Shown here piece by piece: positions 1-10,845 of a stretch of 30,176 nt of DNA. The notes under the pieces are model-generated. The model saw only the letters and a program-made list of their open reading frames with translations. It was not told where the DNA came from and did not search any database. Every line of letters begins with the position of its first letter. Position 1 is the first letter of the stretch. Source of the stretch: Priapulus caudatus. Its lineage: Eukaryota > Priapulida > Priapulimorpha > Priapulimorphida > Priapulidae. The DNA lies in assembly GCF_000485595.1 (NCBI RefSeq), contig NW_014578399.1, forward strand, positions 9,896 to 40,071, in the 5' to 3' direction. The position numbers were made by a program, and so were the translations under genes.

Positions 1-688
1 TAAAATACTGTAGGGTAACGGAAAACTATATCCTGTATCCCCGCACTGAGAACCGTACGCGTTATTCCAAAGACGCACCAAGCAAAATCTAATTTATATA
101 TCCATCTATATCTATCTATCGATATTATTGTGTACATCGTGTATAATTACATGTTAATGCAGTATCAGTTGATATAACGCGCGGACAACGGAGTTGCTCG
201 TTATTCAAAGCGTAATAAAAGGCAGTGTCTATATCGAGCCGCGTATATATCTATACATCTATCTATCTACCCATCCATCTAGCCATTTACTTATCCATCT
301 ATCTACCTAACTACTTATCCGTCCATCTATGTTTCTAAGCACAGCTAACATCACTGGACAGCATTGTTACTACCAACACGCACACTAATAAGTTAATTAA
401 TCATCATTAGTTAATTACATTAATTAAATAATAAATAACGACAGCAAAGCAAGTAAATATAACTGACGTCACATCGTTTTCAGAATACATAAGATCATGA
501 CGTTTCATCCCTGGAATGTAATCGGCTCATGGACGTAAATATTAAAAAAGTCGGAGAAGCTGTCTATATATCGCAGAAACGTGTTCAGCTAATACGCTGG
601 TTCTTTGTTTGCAATAGAATAGTATTTCCGAAGACGAGCTAGCTTCATGCGTCTACGTGTAACATCGGTGTGTGGTGTCCTTGTATCG
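1..688. other. AT-rich intergenic sequence with short ATCT tracts
   Basis: No exon or RNA gene is recognised here. The only structure is imperfect tetranucleotide runs of the ATCT / ATCC type near 100-130 and 245-320. The latter reads as repeated atctatct and ccatccat blocks broken by substitutions. It lies downstream (3') of the minus-strand SLC35F6-like gene. Confidence 0.5.
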
Positions 689-765
689 TGCCCTGGCGCA
701 GTGGTTATAGCACTAGAATCGTTTGCATGAAAGCCTCTCGACGTGTTCATGTCGCCGCTGCCGTC
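689..765 (+). repeat. Degenerate tRNA-derived SINE head (possible)
   Basis: The sequence tggcgcagtggttatagcac (694-713) closely resembles a tRNA A box (TRGCNNAGYNGG followed by TTA-AGCAC). About 35 bases later, gacgtgttcatgtcgcc is a weak match to a B box (GGTTCGANTCC). The spacing is tRNA-like, but the acceptor stem does not pair well and the B box is eroded, so a functional tRNA gene is unlikely. A tRNA-derived SINE or tRNA pseudogene is the best reading. No A-rich tail or target-site duplication could be fixed. Confidence 0.35.
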
Positions 766-981
766 GGCACGCGTTCATCCGTTTACAACGATTATGATTG
801 GCGCACTGGAAAATAAATACCACTCTGAGCTGTAATTTAGATATGTATATCTATATAATATAAATACTATGGATTGTCAAAGTTTCGAGGCAGTATAAAA
901 AAAATTCAACTACAAATACACAGAGACCAGATTCTGTTCACGTGTCTATTGACGCAAAAGTGGAGATAAAGAGACACTCAC

Positions 982-2369
982 CTATGGCTCGTGTTTGTTG
1001 ATCTTGTTGAGTACGCTGGATATACCGACCAGCGCGAGACCGACCATCGTCAGCGCCACGCCCACCCAGTGCATGCACCCACTGCGGTGACTGGGATGTA
1101 GGGGGAGGGTAACTTCCAGCAGTACATAGGTAGGCAGACCAACACTCATTAGATCAAGCGTGTCCGATCACCGAGGAACGATAAAGCTGTCAACTCTGAA
1201 ACGGATATTGCTAAGAAAAAATAAACAAAACTTAAAAGTTGTGAACTAATGAAATAGCTAAAACCCTAATATTCATCACTCAATATCTATTACGGTATAC
1301 ATAATTATCATCCTATAACCATGATGGGGTAGGACAACATTCCCACAAAAAATTGTTACATTGAGTAACATTTATTTCATAACTCAATTATAGATTGAAT
1401 ATTCACCATAATTTCTATGGAAAACAATGCATAACGGAATCCATAACTTGTAGTACACAAGTAAAAATGAAACGGAATGCAATGTTAATGATTTTTCACC
1501 AACAAAGGGCCAATACTATTCAAGCAGTGTTAATGTTCGCAGAAATCAATGATTTGCCATAAAACACATCTGCCAGCAAGATAGCAGGGCATTGGTCAAG
1601 ACAAAGATTTACTCAACTTGCTGTGATGAGGACTCCAGCCTTTTATTAAAAAGGTTCTTTGAAACTCTGTAACAGAAATATATAAAACCGTAATGACACG
1701 TACGCTCCATATAGAATCCACCGATACACAGATACTGAGTGACAACAATAGCTTAGTCTATAAAACATTCTATGTACGACTGAAATCCAATTTAGAGTAC
1801 GTTTACATATTAGACTTAGACGAAATGGCTATGAAACTAAACGCGGTTGTATCGTGGCCACCCAGGGAGAATGCCGATAGAGCGGATTTACTCTGAGTAC
1901 GTACAGGGTCGAAGGCACTGTAGACAAGCAGACCGACTCCCCACACAACGATGGTCCTGCAGGCATCCACGAGGGATCGATGCACCGCTGAAGCAACAAA
2001 AGAACACCCGTGCTTTAGCATGAGCAGGAAACAACATAATAATACATAATGCGATATAATAATAACATAAAACACGATACATAGAAAACATATAAATAAT
2101 ATGATAAATGAATAACATAGATCAGTACAACTGGTACTGTGACAGTTATAAAAATGCACTGATCCTCAAGTGACCAGAAGTCATACCCGTCATCGACTTT
2201 GTCACGGCAAGACCACCAAAGAAGTTGTAGAAGGCGATGGACATCAGGTAGACAGGGAGACGACAAGCAGCTTGAGATCGTTGCCGATCTGGTAGAGAGC
2301 GTCCAAGCTGTTCTCGTAGTTGCCATTGATGTCGTTGCCAGGAATGAAGAACATGGCCGGTAGGACGAC
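982..2369 (-). CDS. SLC35F6: SLC35F6-like drug/metabolite transporter, C-terminal exons (partial, frameshifted)
   Basis: Three exons are visible. Exon A (2369 down to 2187) follows acceptor TTTGAAG and encodes FFIPGND, then MSIAFYNFFGGLAVTKSMT, ending phase 1 before GTATGA. Exon B (1987 down to 1905) follows TTGCTTCAG and encodes VHRSLVDACRTIVVWGVGLL, ending before GTACGT. The last exon (about 1090 down to 982) encodes HWVGVALTMVGLALVGISSV then NKINKHEP and stop TAG. The order and motifs (IAFYNF...VTK, LD-LRT-VVW, and a final membrane helix) match the C-terminal half of human SLC35F6, a ten-helix lysosomal/mitochondrial membrane protein of the EamA/DMT superfamily. The A-B junction is phase-perfect (G|CG = Ala). 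Exon A needs a frameshift between about 2250 and 2266: its upstream frame hits TGA at 2244-2246. The last acceptor is one base out of phase with exon B, suggesting another small error. The N-terminal exons are not found at higher coordinates; a satellite and repeats lie there. The gene is either disrupted by assembly errors or decayed. Confidence 0.75.
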
Positions 2370-2802
2370 CTTCAAAGTGCGCAAAAAACCACAGATGTAT
2401 CAGGAGCGCGTAACAAAAGAATACGTTGTGTTGAGTATGGCTATTAATATTGTTTTATGAATTGTTTGACACATCAGTTTGTAATCCCATGCTGCCACCT
2501 GGTGGCTGGGATGGTGTCAGCCCAGTTGTGCTGTCTTCTTGTTGAGTATGAAACAAACTAGGTCCACCATTATTTTTGGTTACTCTCAAATTCAGTTGTG
2601 TGTTGGAGTTGTGTGTTAAAACGACAAAATATCTCCATATGTCTTCCCAACGAGGTTGCTGCGTGGACACGTTGTGTCATTATGCACCAGCGAGTTATCC
2701 ATTTTATCACGTACTCCTCATCACTCTTATTTGTAATATACTCCTGAGTATTTCTATTATTATGTACTACTGAGTATTTCTTTTATTATGTACACCCGAG
2801 TA

Positions 2803-2870
2803 TTCTATCTATCTATCTATCTATCTTTCTCTCTATCTCTATCTCTATCGCTATCTCTCTCTTTCTCTCT
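2803..2870. repeat. CTAT / CTCT pyrimidine microsatellite
   Basis: A run of ctat units passes into mixed ctct and ctat units ending near 2870. It is purely a simple repeat; the serine-leucine-rich frame through it is an artefact of the repeat. Confidence 0.9.
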
Positions 2871-3312
2871 TACCATGTTCTCCCGATTACGCTCTTTGTA
2901 CTCCAGAACACACATGTATAGAACTCCACGAGAACTCTATACGAATATTCATGGGAACTCTCAGCAGTGAAACATTTCTTGCTCAAATTATATTACAGCA
3001 CTGTTAACTAATGAGCCTAGTTACTAACTATACTACTTTTAGGAGTGTAGGCCCACTCACACACTGTTACTCAAGCCAACTGGTTACGTGAAAACCCACC
3101 TGGGTCAGAAATGCTGACCCAACAACTTCTGATTCATGACTCACCAAACTCAAGATGAAAAATCAAAATGTTCCTTCCACTCCAACAACCTAAAATGGAA
3201 ATTCCATCAAAGTTTTAATGACTCACAAAAATCAACAAACACATCTACTTACGGCTGCTGCATAGAAATTAATTTGTATGTTGTTGTGCTTCGCACACGG
3301 AAATGGAAATGC

Positions 3313-3437
3313 CTTGTATATTGTATAATAATATCTTGTATATTGTATAATAATATCTCTGTACTATGGTATAAAAATTTGCTCTCTCGCCCCCGAACTC
3401 AATATATCTTGTATATTGTATAATATCTTGTATTATG
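3313..3437. repeat. 22-bp tandem repeat (cttgtatattgtataata unit)
   Basis: Two adjacent exact 22-bp units begin at 3313 and 3335 (cttgtatattgtataata followed by atat). A third, truncated copy begins at 3408 after about 50 bases of unrelated sequence, followed by a degenerate fourth (cttgtattatg). Confidence 0.8.
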
Positions 3438-3524
3438 TTATATCATTCAGTGGATAATATATAGTAGTATCAATACTGTGTATCCAAGTATAGCAAGCAA
3501 CATGAACATAGAATGCTAGTAGTA

Positions 3525-3552
3525 AGTATATATATATATATATATACTTATA
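3525..3552. repeat. TA microsatellite
   Basis: A simple (TA)n run with one interruption. It lies just before a strongly AT-rich block (3575-3660) flanked by inverted short motifs (aatagggaat and attccctat). Confidence 0.8.
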
Positions 3553-4204
3553 TATAATTTATATTACAGAGTAGCTAATAGGGAATTATTTTATTTTTTA
3601 TTAATTTTCTATTTTTAATTTTTAATTCTTATTATTATAATTTTATTATTTATTTTTAGATTCCCTATATTACCCTGCTATTATATATATATGTATATAT
3701 GTAGGCCTTCAGATCATGCGACTCACGTGCAGTGGCCATGCTTTATTCAAACGATTCTTAGAAACAGTTTTGCTCACATAATCAATCTGGAAGTCGTGAC
3801 TGACTAGCATGATCTCAGTATAGAGAGATTCCTGGAAACATCAAACACCAAATTAGCCATGTATGGATCACACTATCGTAAACACAACGGCAAAACAATT
3901 TCCAACACATGGTGCTAGAATTGGACTACGTCAGATGAGCTAATAAAACAAAAGGTAAAAAATACATGCTCTCAAACGGATCAATTTTAAAGGACAAGAT
4001 ATTTAAAGGATTTTAAAGGACAAGAGTATTTACAGGTATTTGTATATACTACGCTGGAACCCCGCGCCTACGCGCGGGCTTAGTGACTGTGTAGCATGTG
4101 TTACCCAGCAAAGTAGTGTTATGTGTTAGGTGTTATATGGAGGCTTAGTTTGTCACCATGTTTTGTTTGTTTTAATGGTCGAGATGTCAATACAATACAT
4201 GTAC

Positions 4205-5985
4205 AATCTATGCTTACATGAGTTTCATGCCTCAGCACGAGCATAGGTTTCATGCACAGCTGGAGCGATGGTTTCAGGCCTCAGACGGAGCATGAGTTTC
4301 ATGCTCGCACGGAGTATGTAGTTTCATGCTGAGCTGAGAGCATGAGTTTCATGCTACAGCCCGGAGCATGAGTTACGATGTCAGCCTACGAAGCATGGTT
4401 TTCATGTCAGCACGAAGCATGAGCTATGTCATGCCTCAGCACGGAGCATGCAGTTTCATGCTCCGCGACGGAGCATGAGTTTCATAGCCTCCAGCACCGA
4501 GCATGAGTTGCATGGGTAAGCACGAGCATGCAGCTTTCTGCTCAGCTGGAGCATGGTTTCATGCTCAGCACGGAGCATTGATTTCTGCTCAGGCCTGGGA
4601 GCATGAGTTTCATGTCCCTCAGCACGGAGCTATGACGTTTTAATGCTGATGCACGGAGCATGAGTTTCTGCTGAGCCCGGAGCAGGGATTTATGCTCAGC
4701 CTGCGAGATGATTTCTGCTCATGCCTGGAGCTGAGTTTAGCTAGCAGATGCATGAGTTTCATGCTCAGCACGGGCATGAGTTTCGCATGCCTCAGAACGG
4801 AGCATGTCGTTTCATGCTCAGCACGGGAAGCAACTGAGTTTCGCATGCTCGCACGAAAGCCATGAGTTTCATGCTCCAGCACAGAGCTTAGTTTCATGCT
4901 CAGCATCGGAGAATGAGTTTCCATGCTCAGCCTGGAGCATGAGTTTCATGCCTCAAGCCACCTGAGCATGAGTTTCCATGCTCAGCTGGAGCATGGATTT
5001 CATGCTCAAGCACGGAGCATGAGTTTCATGTCAGCACGGAGAATGAGTTTCAGGCTCAGCACGAGCATGAGTTTCAATGTAGCCGAGCATGAGTTTTCAT
5101 TCTCAGCACAGAGCATGAGTTTTAATGCTCGCTTCGGAGCATGAGTTCAATGCTCAGCACGGAGACATGAGGTCTCATGCTCAGCACAAGAGCATGAGTT
5201 TCGATGCCTCAGCAAGAGCTAGTTCATGCTGAAGACGGGCATAGTTCATGCTCAGACGAAGCATGGTTTCATGCTCAGCACGGAGCATGAGTTTCATGCT
5301 CAGCACGGAGCATGAGTTTCATGCTCAGCACGGAGCATGAGTTTCATGCTCAGCCACGGAGCATGAGTTTCGATGCTCAGCTGAGCAATGAGTTTTAGAT
5401 GCTCAGCACGGAGACATGAGTTGTTCCATGCCTCAGCCAGGAGCATAGTTTCATGCTCAGCACGGAGCGATGAGTTTCATGCCTCAGCACGGAGTCATGA
5501 GTTTCATGCTGAGCCGAAGCATGGTTTCGATGCTCGCAAGAGCATGAGTTCTATGCTGAGCACGCGAGCATGATTTCATGCTTTTTTTGAGCACGCGAAG
5601 CATGGTTTCTGTCTCAGCACGAGAAGATGAGTTTTCGATCGCTCAGCACGGAGCATGATTTCATGGCTCAGCACGGGAGCATGAGTCTCTGTGCGGCTCA
5701 GCACGCGAGCATGGTTTTGTGCTCAGCCTGGGCATGAGTTTCATGCTCAGGCACAGAGAATGGAGTTTTCTATGCTCAGCCGCGGAGCATGAGTTTTCAT
5801 GCTCAGGCCAGAGCATGAGTTCAATGCTCGCACGAGCATGGTGTCGATGCTTCAGCCTGGGCATGAGTTCATGGTCAGCAGGGGCAGTGAGCTTTCATGC
5901 TCAGCCTGGGACATGGCTTCCTGCTCAGCACGGAAGCATGAGTTTCATAATGCTCAGCACGGAGCATGGTTTCATGCTCAGCAGA
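4205..5985. repeat. 25-bp satellite array with internal hairpin
   Basis: About 70 copies of a 25-bp unit run through this block. The core GAGCATGA-GTT-TCATGCTC is an 8-bp inverted repeat with a 3-base loop, followed by a short AGCACG linker. Units at about 5270-5350 are identical to one another; elsewhere copies differ by frequent one- or two-base insertions and deletions, fewer by substitutions. No copy-spanning open frame is coherent, so His/Ser/Met-rich frames across it are artefacts. The array separates the SLC35F6-like exons from the rest of the window. Confidence 0.95.
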
Positions 5986-6049
5986 AACCTTACGTGTGCG
6001 GTCGATTTTCACTTGAGTTTCATGGTCTCGCCTTATTAGAATTATAATT

Positions 6050-6630
6050 GAGAATATCTGTCGTGGTTGATATTTTGGTTCCGGGAGGCTGACAACTTCA
6101 GCGTGTGCAGGGTATGTGAAGATTCCTGCTCAGTGTGCGGCGCATGGTATTTAGTTATTCCGAGTATGCTAGCGACCATATCGACTTGGTTTCAGCCTGC
6201 ACTCGCCGTCATGTGACCGCTCGTGCACCATAGCTGCACAGACAGCTGGCACCCTCACAAATGTGTTGGTCTCGCGGAGCTGAAACTCGCAGTAGCTTGC
6301 GGAGTGTCTGTTGAAATTCCTGCTGGGCACGAAGCTCACGCTCATTGCTGAGCCGACGAACCCACGTCGAGCGGAGGCCTTTACTACATAATCACCAACG
6401 ACCCCAGATAGCCATTACAGACAAAAGCAGCTAATAATAAACATGCGTGACAAGAAAATTGGTCCGCTGCAAACTGCATCACTTATTGTACTACCTTAAG
6501 GGAGAAAACACATTTTACGATTTTTTTATTCTGGGTCTACTATATTTATTGTAATTTGTGACGACAACGTCGGTCAAATGATTAATATAATAATGCTGCA
6601 GGTACTTATTTGATGGCGTTAAAGCCAAGT
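6050..6630. other. Unassigned stretch with a weak minus-strand open segment
   Basis: Minus-strand positions 6391 down to 6209 form an open segment of about 60 codons. It has no ATG start and includes a Glu/Arg/Gln-rich run (SNERELRAQQEFQQTLRKLL), which could be a helical or coiled-coil exon. No convincing acceptor or donor flanks it and no family is recognised. The remaining sequence shows nothing. Confidence 0.2.
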
Positions 6631-6631
6631 A

Positions 6632-6776
6632 TTGCGTATGTATAGCAACGGTTACAATGGTGCAAGAGACATGCTTGTGCAATTTATTACCAAAGGGAAG
6701 TGGCACGCAGGAGAAGATGTATGCGTCAATGAGCCTGGCATTGCTGGGCGTTGCCTTGTGACTGTGAGCAACGCAG
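6632..6776 (+). other. Possible exon ending at a strong splice donor
   Basis: A frame open from 6632 runs into acgcag|gtaagg, a near-consensus donor at 6777. It lies 630 bases upstream of the pentraxin-like exon on the same strand and could be an upstream exon of that gene. The overlapping frame starting at 6730 (MSLALLG...) looks like a short signal peptide core but hits TGA. No domain is recognised, and the phase at the donor (1) differs from the phase 0 reading of the 7408 exon, so the link is speculative. Confidence 0.2.
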
Positions 6777-6889
6777 GTAAGGAAGATACTTTACTCTGTA
6801 CGCTCGACACGGGCTTACTAGCGCGTCATATCTACCTATGCTGCGAGCCATGTTACGCTGCGCTGTTCATGCATGGCAGATGAAGCTGA

Positions 6890-7407
6890 TGAAGGCTTCA
6901 CGTGCGCGACAGCACGCTTGCTACATGTCAAGCTCCTCTCCAACATATGGCCCCTGATGCAACAAGCTCGTGAGCTACAGCTGATACTGTGCTACTGAGC
7001 TGTGCTACTTGGAGAGGAAAAAGTAAGCAATCGAGCGCACTAGCTGCTCGTATACCCGTGTACGTGTTGTTGTTCAATATTATGTGAGGATAATCAATGC
7101 TATTAACTGGTGCATGGCCAGTGTTATGTCACGCTGCCACGCTGTCGTGTTGTTTTACTTCCTTCTTCCTTCTATTACTAGAACAGGTAGAAGGGGTATA
7201 TATATAGTTTATGCCTAAATGCGGGGATTACAAAATACATGCTATCCAAACCTAAATTTACCCACATTACCTATATATTGATTATACATTGTCACGGTGA
7301 GTAAAAATTTCTTTTCAATGCCGATGATTTAGTTATCAAAGGAAAAGAACAACCTTTGATTAGTCGTCTTTTTTTAATTATGTAGATTCCTATTCTTCTC
7401 TAAACAG
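6890..7407. other. Intergenic or intronic stretch, nothing recognised
   Basis: AT content rises towards 7407, where a pyrimidine-rich tract (tattcttctctaaacag) forms the splice acceptor of the pentraxin-like exon. No other feature is visible. Confidence 0.4.
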
Positions 7408-8279
7408 GTGAATCAGGACATATACTTTTGCAAGCATTCCAGTACTACTCCATTACTGGGACCGCATGACTGGGACTACTCCATGCACTTCCCAACAAAA
7501 TCTGAATTTAGATGGTTACTGCGCATCAAAAACGGCCTTTCGTTTTGGCGCTTTAGCAAATCTCCGTGTGGTCTTGGCTTGAGAGTTCCAAGCGGATTTC
7601 CTTCGTGTGTCGCGTTACTAGTTGGATCGATTGCTCTGCCCACGGTGTGGACATACCATAGAGATGGCAACTCCAACGAAGAGATGCAATTGATACTCCA
7701 ACCTGGTGGAACTTCTGTATTCTATATATGGACGGACCAAAGTGAAAGTCAGTGAGTATAAGCTATAGTAACATGTTCATATTACCTTTTTTATCCCAAT
7801 ATCAGGATATTAAATTAACGCATGAATTATTGAACGCAGCTTTAATATTGCTTAGACTTAGAGCCGCTTTAATTCTCTATTTCCACAGCAAAATTACAAT
7901 GAATATTACCGATGGCACCTGGCACTTTCTATGCACAACCTACGACAGTACTACCAGATTGGACACAGTCTTCGTGGATGACCACGAAAAATACATTGGC
8001 ATTACCTCGCAACAAGTGAACTTCATCGCTGACACAGGGGCTAACTTCATAATAGGACAGGATGTTGACAATACACAGACGGACACTGATCAAACAGAAG
8101 CATTCGTGGGGGATTTAGCTGACCTGAACGTGTACGATCGTATCCTGACTGATGCCGAGGTTGCAACAATCAGAACCTCTTGTCTCTCTAATGGCGGCTC
8201 TGCCATAAAGTGGCTTGACTTCAAGACCATAATAGGTGAAGGTATATCGCTGGACATGCCATCTAACTGTACACCGTGA
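7408..8279 (+). CDS. Pentraxin / laminin-G-like domain protein, two exons (partial)
   Basis: Exon 1 (7408-7751) follows acceptor ctctaaacag and ends at CA|GTGAGT. Exon 2 (7889-8279) follows tatttccacag. The join is phase 2 to 1 (CA+C, His) and gives a continuous frame. Exon 1 ends with a beta-strand-like stretch (LILQPGGTSVFYIW). Exon 2 reads DGTWHFLCTTYDS, VFVDDHEKYIG, GANFIIGQD and FVGDLADLNVYDRILTDAEV. This is the standard order of a concanavalin A-like lectin fold of the pentraxin / LamG type (W-H-F-C, then FIIGQD, then G-L-x-D-x-N-V-Y-D-R-x-L-T). Such domains bind carbohydrate or other ligands extracellularly, often with calcium. The first half of exon 1 (7490-7670) fits the family poorly in its own frame; pieces in the other frames look more family-like, so internal frameshifts are suspected. 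The TGA at 8277-8279 overlaps a possible donor (ACC|GTGAGG), so the protein may continue. Signal peptide and upstream exons are not established. Confidence 0.72.
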
Positions 8280-8319
8280 GGCCAATATTTCGGTTTCAGA
8301 AGAGCAAATATACTTTGAC

Positions 8320-8465
8320 GCTCTCTCGCGTCAGATTAATTACTTATGAACTCCTAATGAACTTATGAACTTATGAATGAACCTTACTCATGAATTACTT
8401 ACTCATGAACATTATGAACTCCTAATTACTTATGAATCGCGAGAGATTAATTACTTACGAACTCC
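8320..8465. repeat. Short degenerate tandem repeats (cttatgaac / attactcatgaa)
   Basis: Words cttatgaa, actcctaat, attacttatgaa and gcgagagattaattactta recur in loose tandem order. The first and last portions (cgcgtcagattaattactta and cgcgagagattaattactta) are near repeats enclosing the others. Unit length is irregular. Confidence 0.6.
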
Positions 8466-8808
8466 TAAATGTTAGAAGTGCCACTGTGCATAATAGTGAT
8501 TATAACCACTTATTCGTAAACTACTTTATTTTATAGACAAGCTTTACCTTGCAATCGATTAGCAATCTTCTGGAGATCTATGGGCCTATGGCTAGTAAAG
8601 ATGTTTTCTGTGATACGTACATCGAAATTAAATTAAAACCAATCTGGGAGACTAGATCGATGTTATCGTATATAATTTAAACACTGTAAATATTTAAAAA
8701 TAGTCGAGCATGGAAACATTGAAATAATTAAACATGGACATATGGGAAGAAATTCAGATTTTTTGTACCGGCCCTGGGGGCTGGTAACAGCAGTTTTTTT
8801 ACCAGCCC
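8466..8808. other. AT-rich spacer with a small inverted repeat
   Basis: Nothing coding is recognised. At 8779-8804, gctggtaa and ttaccagc form an 8-bp inverted repeat immediately before the tandem duplication begins, which may mark its edge. Confidence 0.4.
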
Positions 8809-10383
8809 TCACCATAATTTACCATCCCTCACAAATTTTGTTTTTTTATCAAAAATAAAGACAAGATCGACTGTTTCACTGACTCGAGTTGATCGCAAGA
8901 TCTTGCTTGTTGGAAAAATGTTGTAGTGTGCGGCATCTCGTATAGTAGCTGTTGAACAAACTATAAGTATAATGCAGATCGTGAATGATGTCTGAAGTGT
9001 TTTTGTCAACGTCATGTTTCACGCTTGCATTCATGATTTTAAATTTGCAAAACGTTGATAAATTACGGCATGATATCCTTCAGGTAAAACAGTAATGTAG
9101 GCTAATTGCTCATGAATGCTATAAACAAAAATGTATAGGTACTCGCTAACACGTCGGACACGCTCGGAGGGCCCGTGTTTTGCCAATGTTACTGGCCCTC
9201 CAAATAATTTGCCAGCATATATGCCAGTGGGCCGGTGCTAATTTTGCACCCTGATGAAACAATTAACAGATGAGTATTGAATGAACAATAAACATAAACG
9301 CTGGCATATACTAGTTTTCCGCACTCACTTTTCGTTTACGCATTCACTTGTTTTAGAATAGAGCTTAAGAGGTTTAGGAGGCAACCATCAGTACCCTTCT
9401 GCCAATTGTTCAACGTTGCACTACTTTTCAGATTTTTGTGTGGTAAACATCAGTACTAGGGTGCACTAATCTGCATCATACACGTTAAGGTAAACGTTCT
9501 GCGTCATGTGGACGTCTAGAAAGCATGAAAGTAAGATTGGTGTTGTCGAGAAATTGTGCAATTCTGTCGTGAAGTGACATATAGCCACCGTGACCGGTCG
9601 GCCATTTTACCCTCACCATAATTTACCATCTCTCACAAATTTTGTTTTTTTATCAAAAATAAAGACAAGATCGACTGTTTCACTGACCCGAGTTGATCGC
9701 AAGATCTTGCTTGTCGGAAAAATGTTGTAGTGTGCGGCATCTCGTATAGTAGCTGTTGAACAAACTATAAGTATAATGTAGATCGTGAATGATGTCTGAA
9801 GTGTTTTTGTCAACGTCATGTTTCACGCTTGCATTCATGATTTTAAATTTGTAAAATGTTGATAAATTACGGCATGATATCCTTCAGGTAAAACAGTAAT
9901 GTAGGCTAATTGCTCATGAATGCTATAAACAAAAATGTATAGGTACTCACTAACACGTCTGAAACCACCAGCTCGGAGGGCCGGTGTTTTGCCAATGTTA
10001 CTGGCCCTCCAACTAATTTTGCACCCTGATGGAATAATTAACAGATGAGTATTGAATGAACAATAAACATAAACGTTGGCATACTAGTTTTCCGCACTCG
10101 CTTTTCGTTTACGCATTCACTTGTTTTAGAATAGAGCTTAAGAGGTTTAGGAGGCAACCATCGATCAGTACCCTTCTGCTAATTGTTCAACGTTGCACTA
10201 CTTTTCAGATTTTTGTGTGGTAAACATCAGTACTAGAGTGAACGAATCTGCATCATACACGTTAAGGTAAACGTTCTGCGTCATGTGGACGTTTAGAAAG
10301 CATGAAAGTAAGATTGGTGTTGTCGAGAAATTGTGCAATTCTGTCGTGAAGTGACATATAGCCACCGTGACCGGTCGGCCATT
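8809..10383. repeat. Direct tandem duplication, unit A (about 804 bp, two copies)
   Basis: 8809-9612 and 9613-10383 are near-identical. They start ccctcaccataatttaccat, and both end with the block gtgacatatagccaccgtga followed by ccggtcggccatttt. Differences are scattered substitutions plus small deletions in copy 2; the offset falls from 804 to 778 bp. Minus-strand frames of 68 codons at 8809-9015 and 9613-9819 are nearly the same sequence but match no family and look like chance open frames in the repeat. Confidence 0.9.
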
Positions 10384-10604
10384 TTTGTCGGTGAAACAGG
10401 ATCCGACTACACGCTGGAAATGTGCATAATTTAGCTAGCAAATGTTTTGATCGGAGCATATGGACCTTGAATCTGTGCATTTAGCATGAATAAAGTGTGG
10501 GTTGCGTATGAGTCAAAACTCTCTGGGTATTTTTAATTAGTGTTTTTGTCATACGTATTTAGGCCTAGGCCGAGCAGCTACTGCATAGGGATGCCCACTA
10601 CTGT

Positions 10605-10845
10605 TGATAGGGTCTATGTCCCCCAGGGTACTGCCGGAACATACCCTGGTACTAAATACTACTATCTAACATGCCGGACCGTACCTCGCCTACTCCACTA
10701 ATGAGTCTAGGGAGTCGCCTACGCCTACTCCCTAACCCTAACCCTAACCATATCAGCTAGATATAGTTACCAGGGTACGTTCCGGTATACCGGACCGTAC
10801 CCAGGGTACGTTCCGGCAGTACCCTGGAGGACATAGACCCTATCA
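10605..10845. mobile_element. Inverted-repeat (MITE-like) element with internal telomeric repeats, copy 1
   Basis: Ends are perfect inverted copies of TGATAGGGTCTATGTCC, extending imperfectly inwards through CCAGGGTACTGCCGG. The interior has secondary inverted blocks (CCAGGGTACGTTCCGG, TACCGGACCGTACC) and a CCCTAA array (ccctaaccctaaccctaacc at 10731-10750). There is no open frame, so the element is non-autonomous. The flanks gcccactactgttg (10593-10606) and gccccactactgctg (10846-10860) look like a diverged target-site duplication of about 14 bp. The uninterrupted sibling at 11523-11537 carries only one copy, which supports an insertion. A second, oppositely oriented copy lies at 29563-29793. 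Confidence 0.85.

Larger units (their letters stand above)
2375..4200. other. AT-rich stretch upstream of SLC35F6-like exons, with simple repeats
   Basis: No further exon of the transporter was found on either strand. Recognisable parts are listed separately: a CTAT/CTCT microsatellite, a 22-bp tandem repeat and an AT run. Near 4058-4079 a GC-rich hairpin (cccgcgc ctac gcgcggg) interrupts AT-rich sequence. Open frames here are short, low in codon structure and unsupported. Confidence 0.45.

Noticed and set aside
689-765. A functional tRNA gene
   Set aside because: The A box is good but the B box is degraded and no acceptor or anticodon stem pairs convincingly.
1803-2159. 118-codon minus-strand frame as a single membrane protein
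   Set aside because: Only the middle part (1905-1987) is coding. The rest is translated introns around a transporter exon with clear splice sites.
4640-6047. Several 60-106 codon His/Ser/Met-rich frames in the satellite
   Set aside because: They follow the 25-bp repeat and change frame with each indel; no independent coding evidence.
8809-9819. Duplicated 68-codon minus-strand frames (8809-9015, 9613-9819) as a conserved small gene pair
   Set aside because: The similarity is explained by tandem duplication of the DNA itself. Differences do not favour synonymous sites and no family is recognised.
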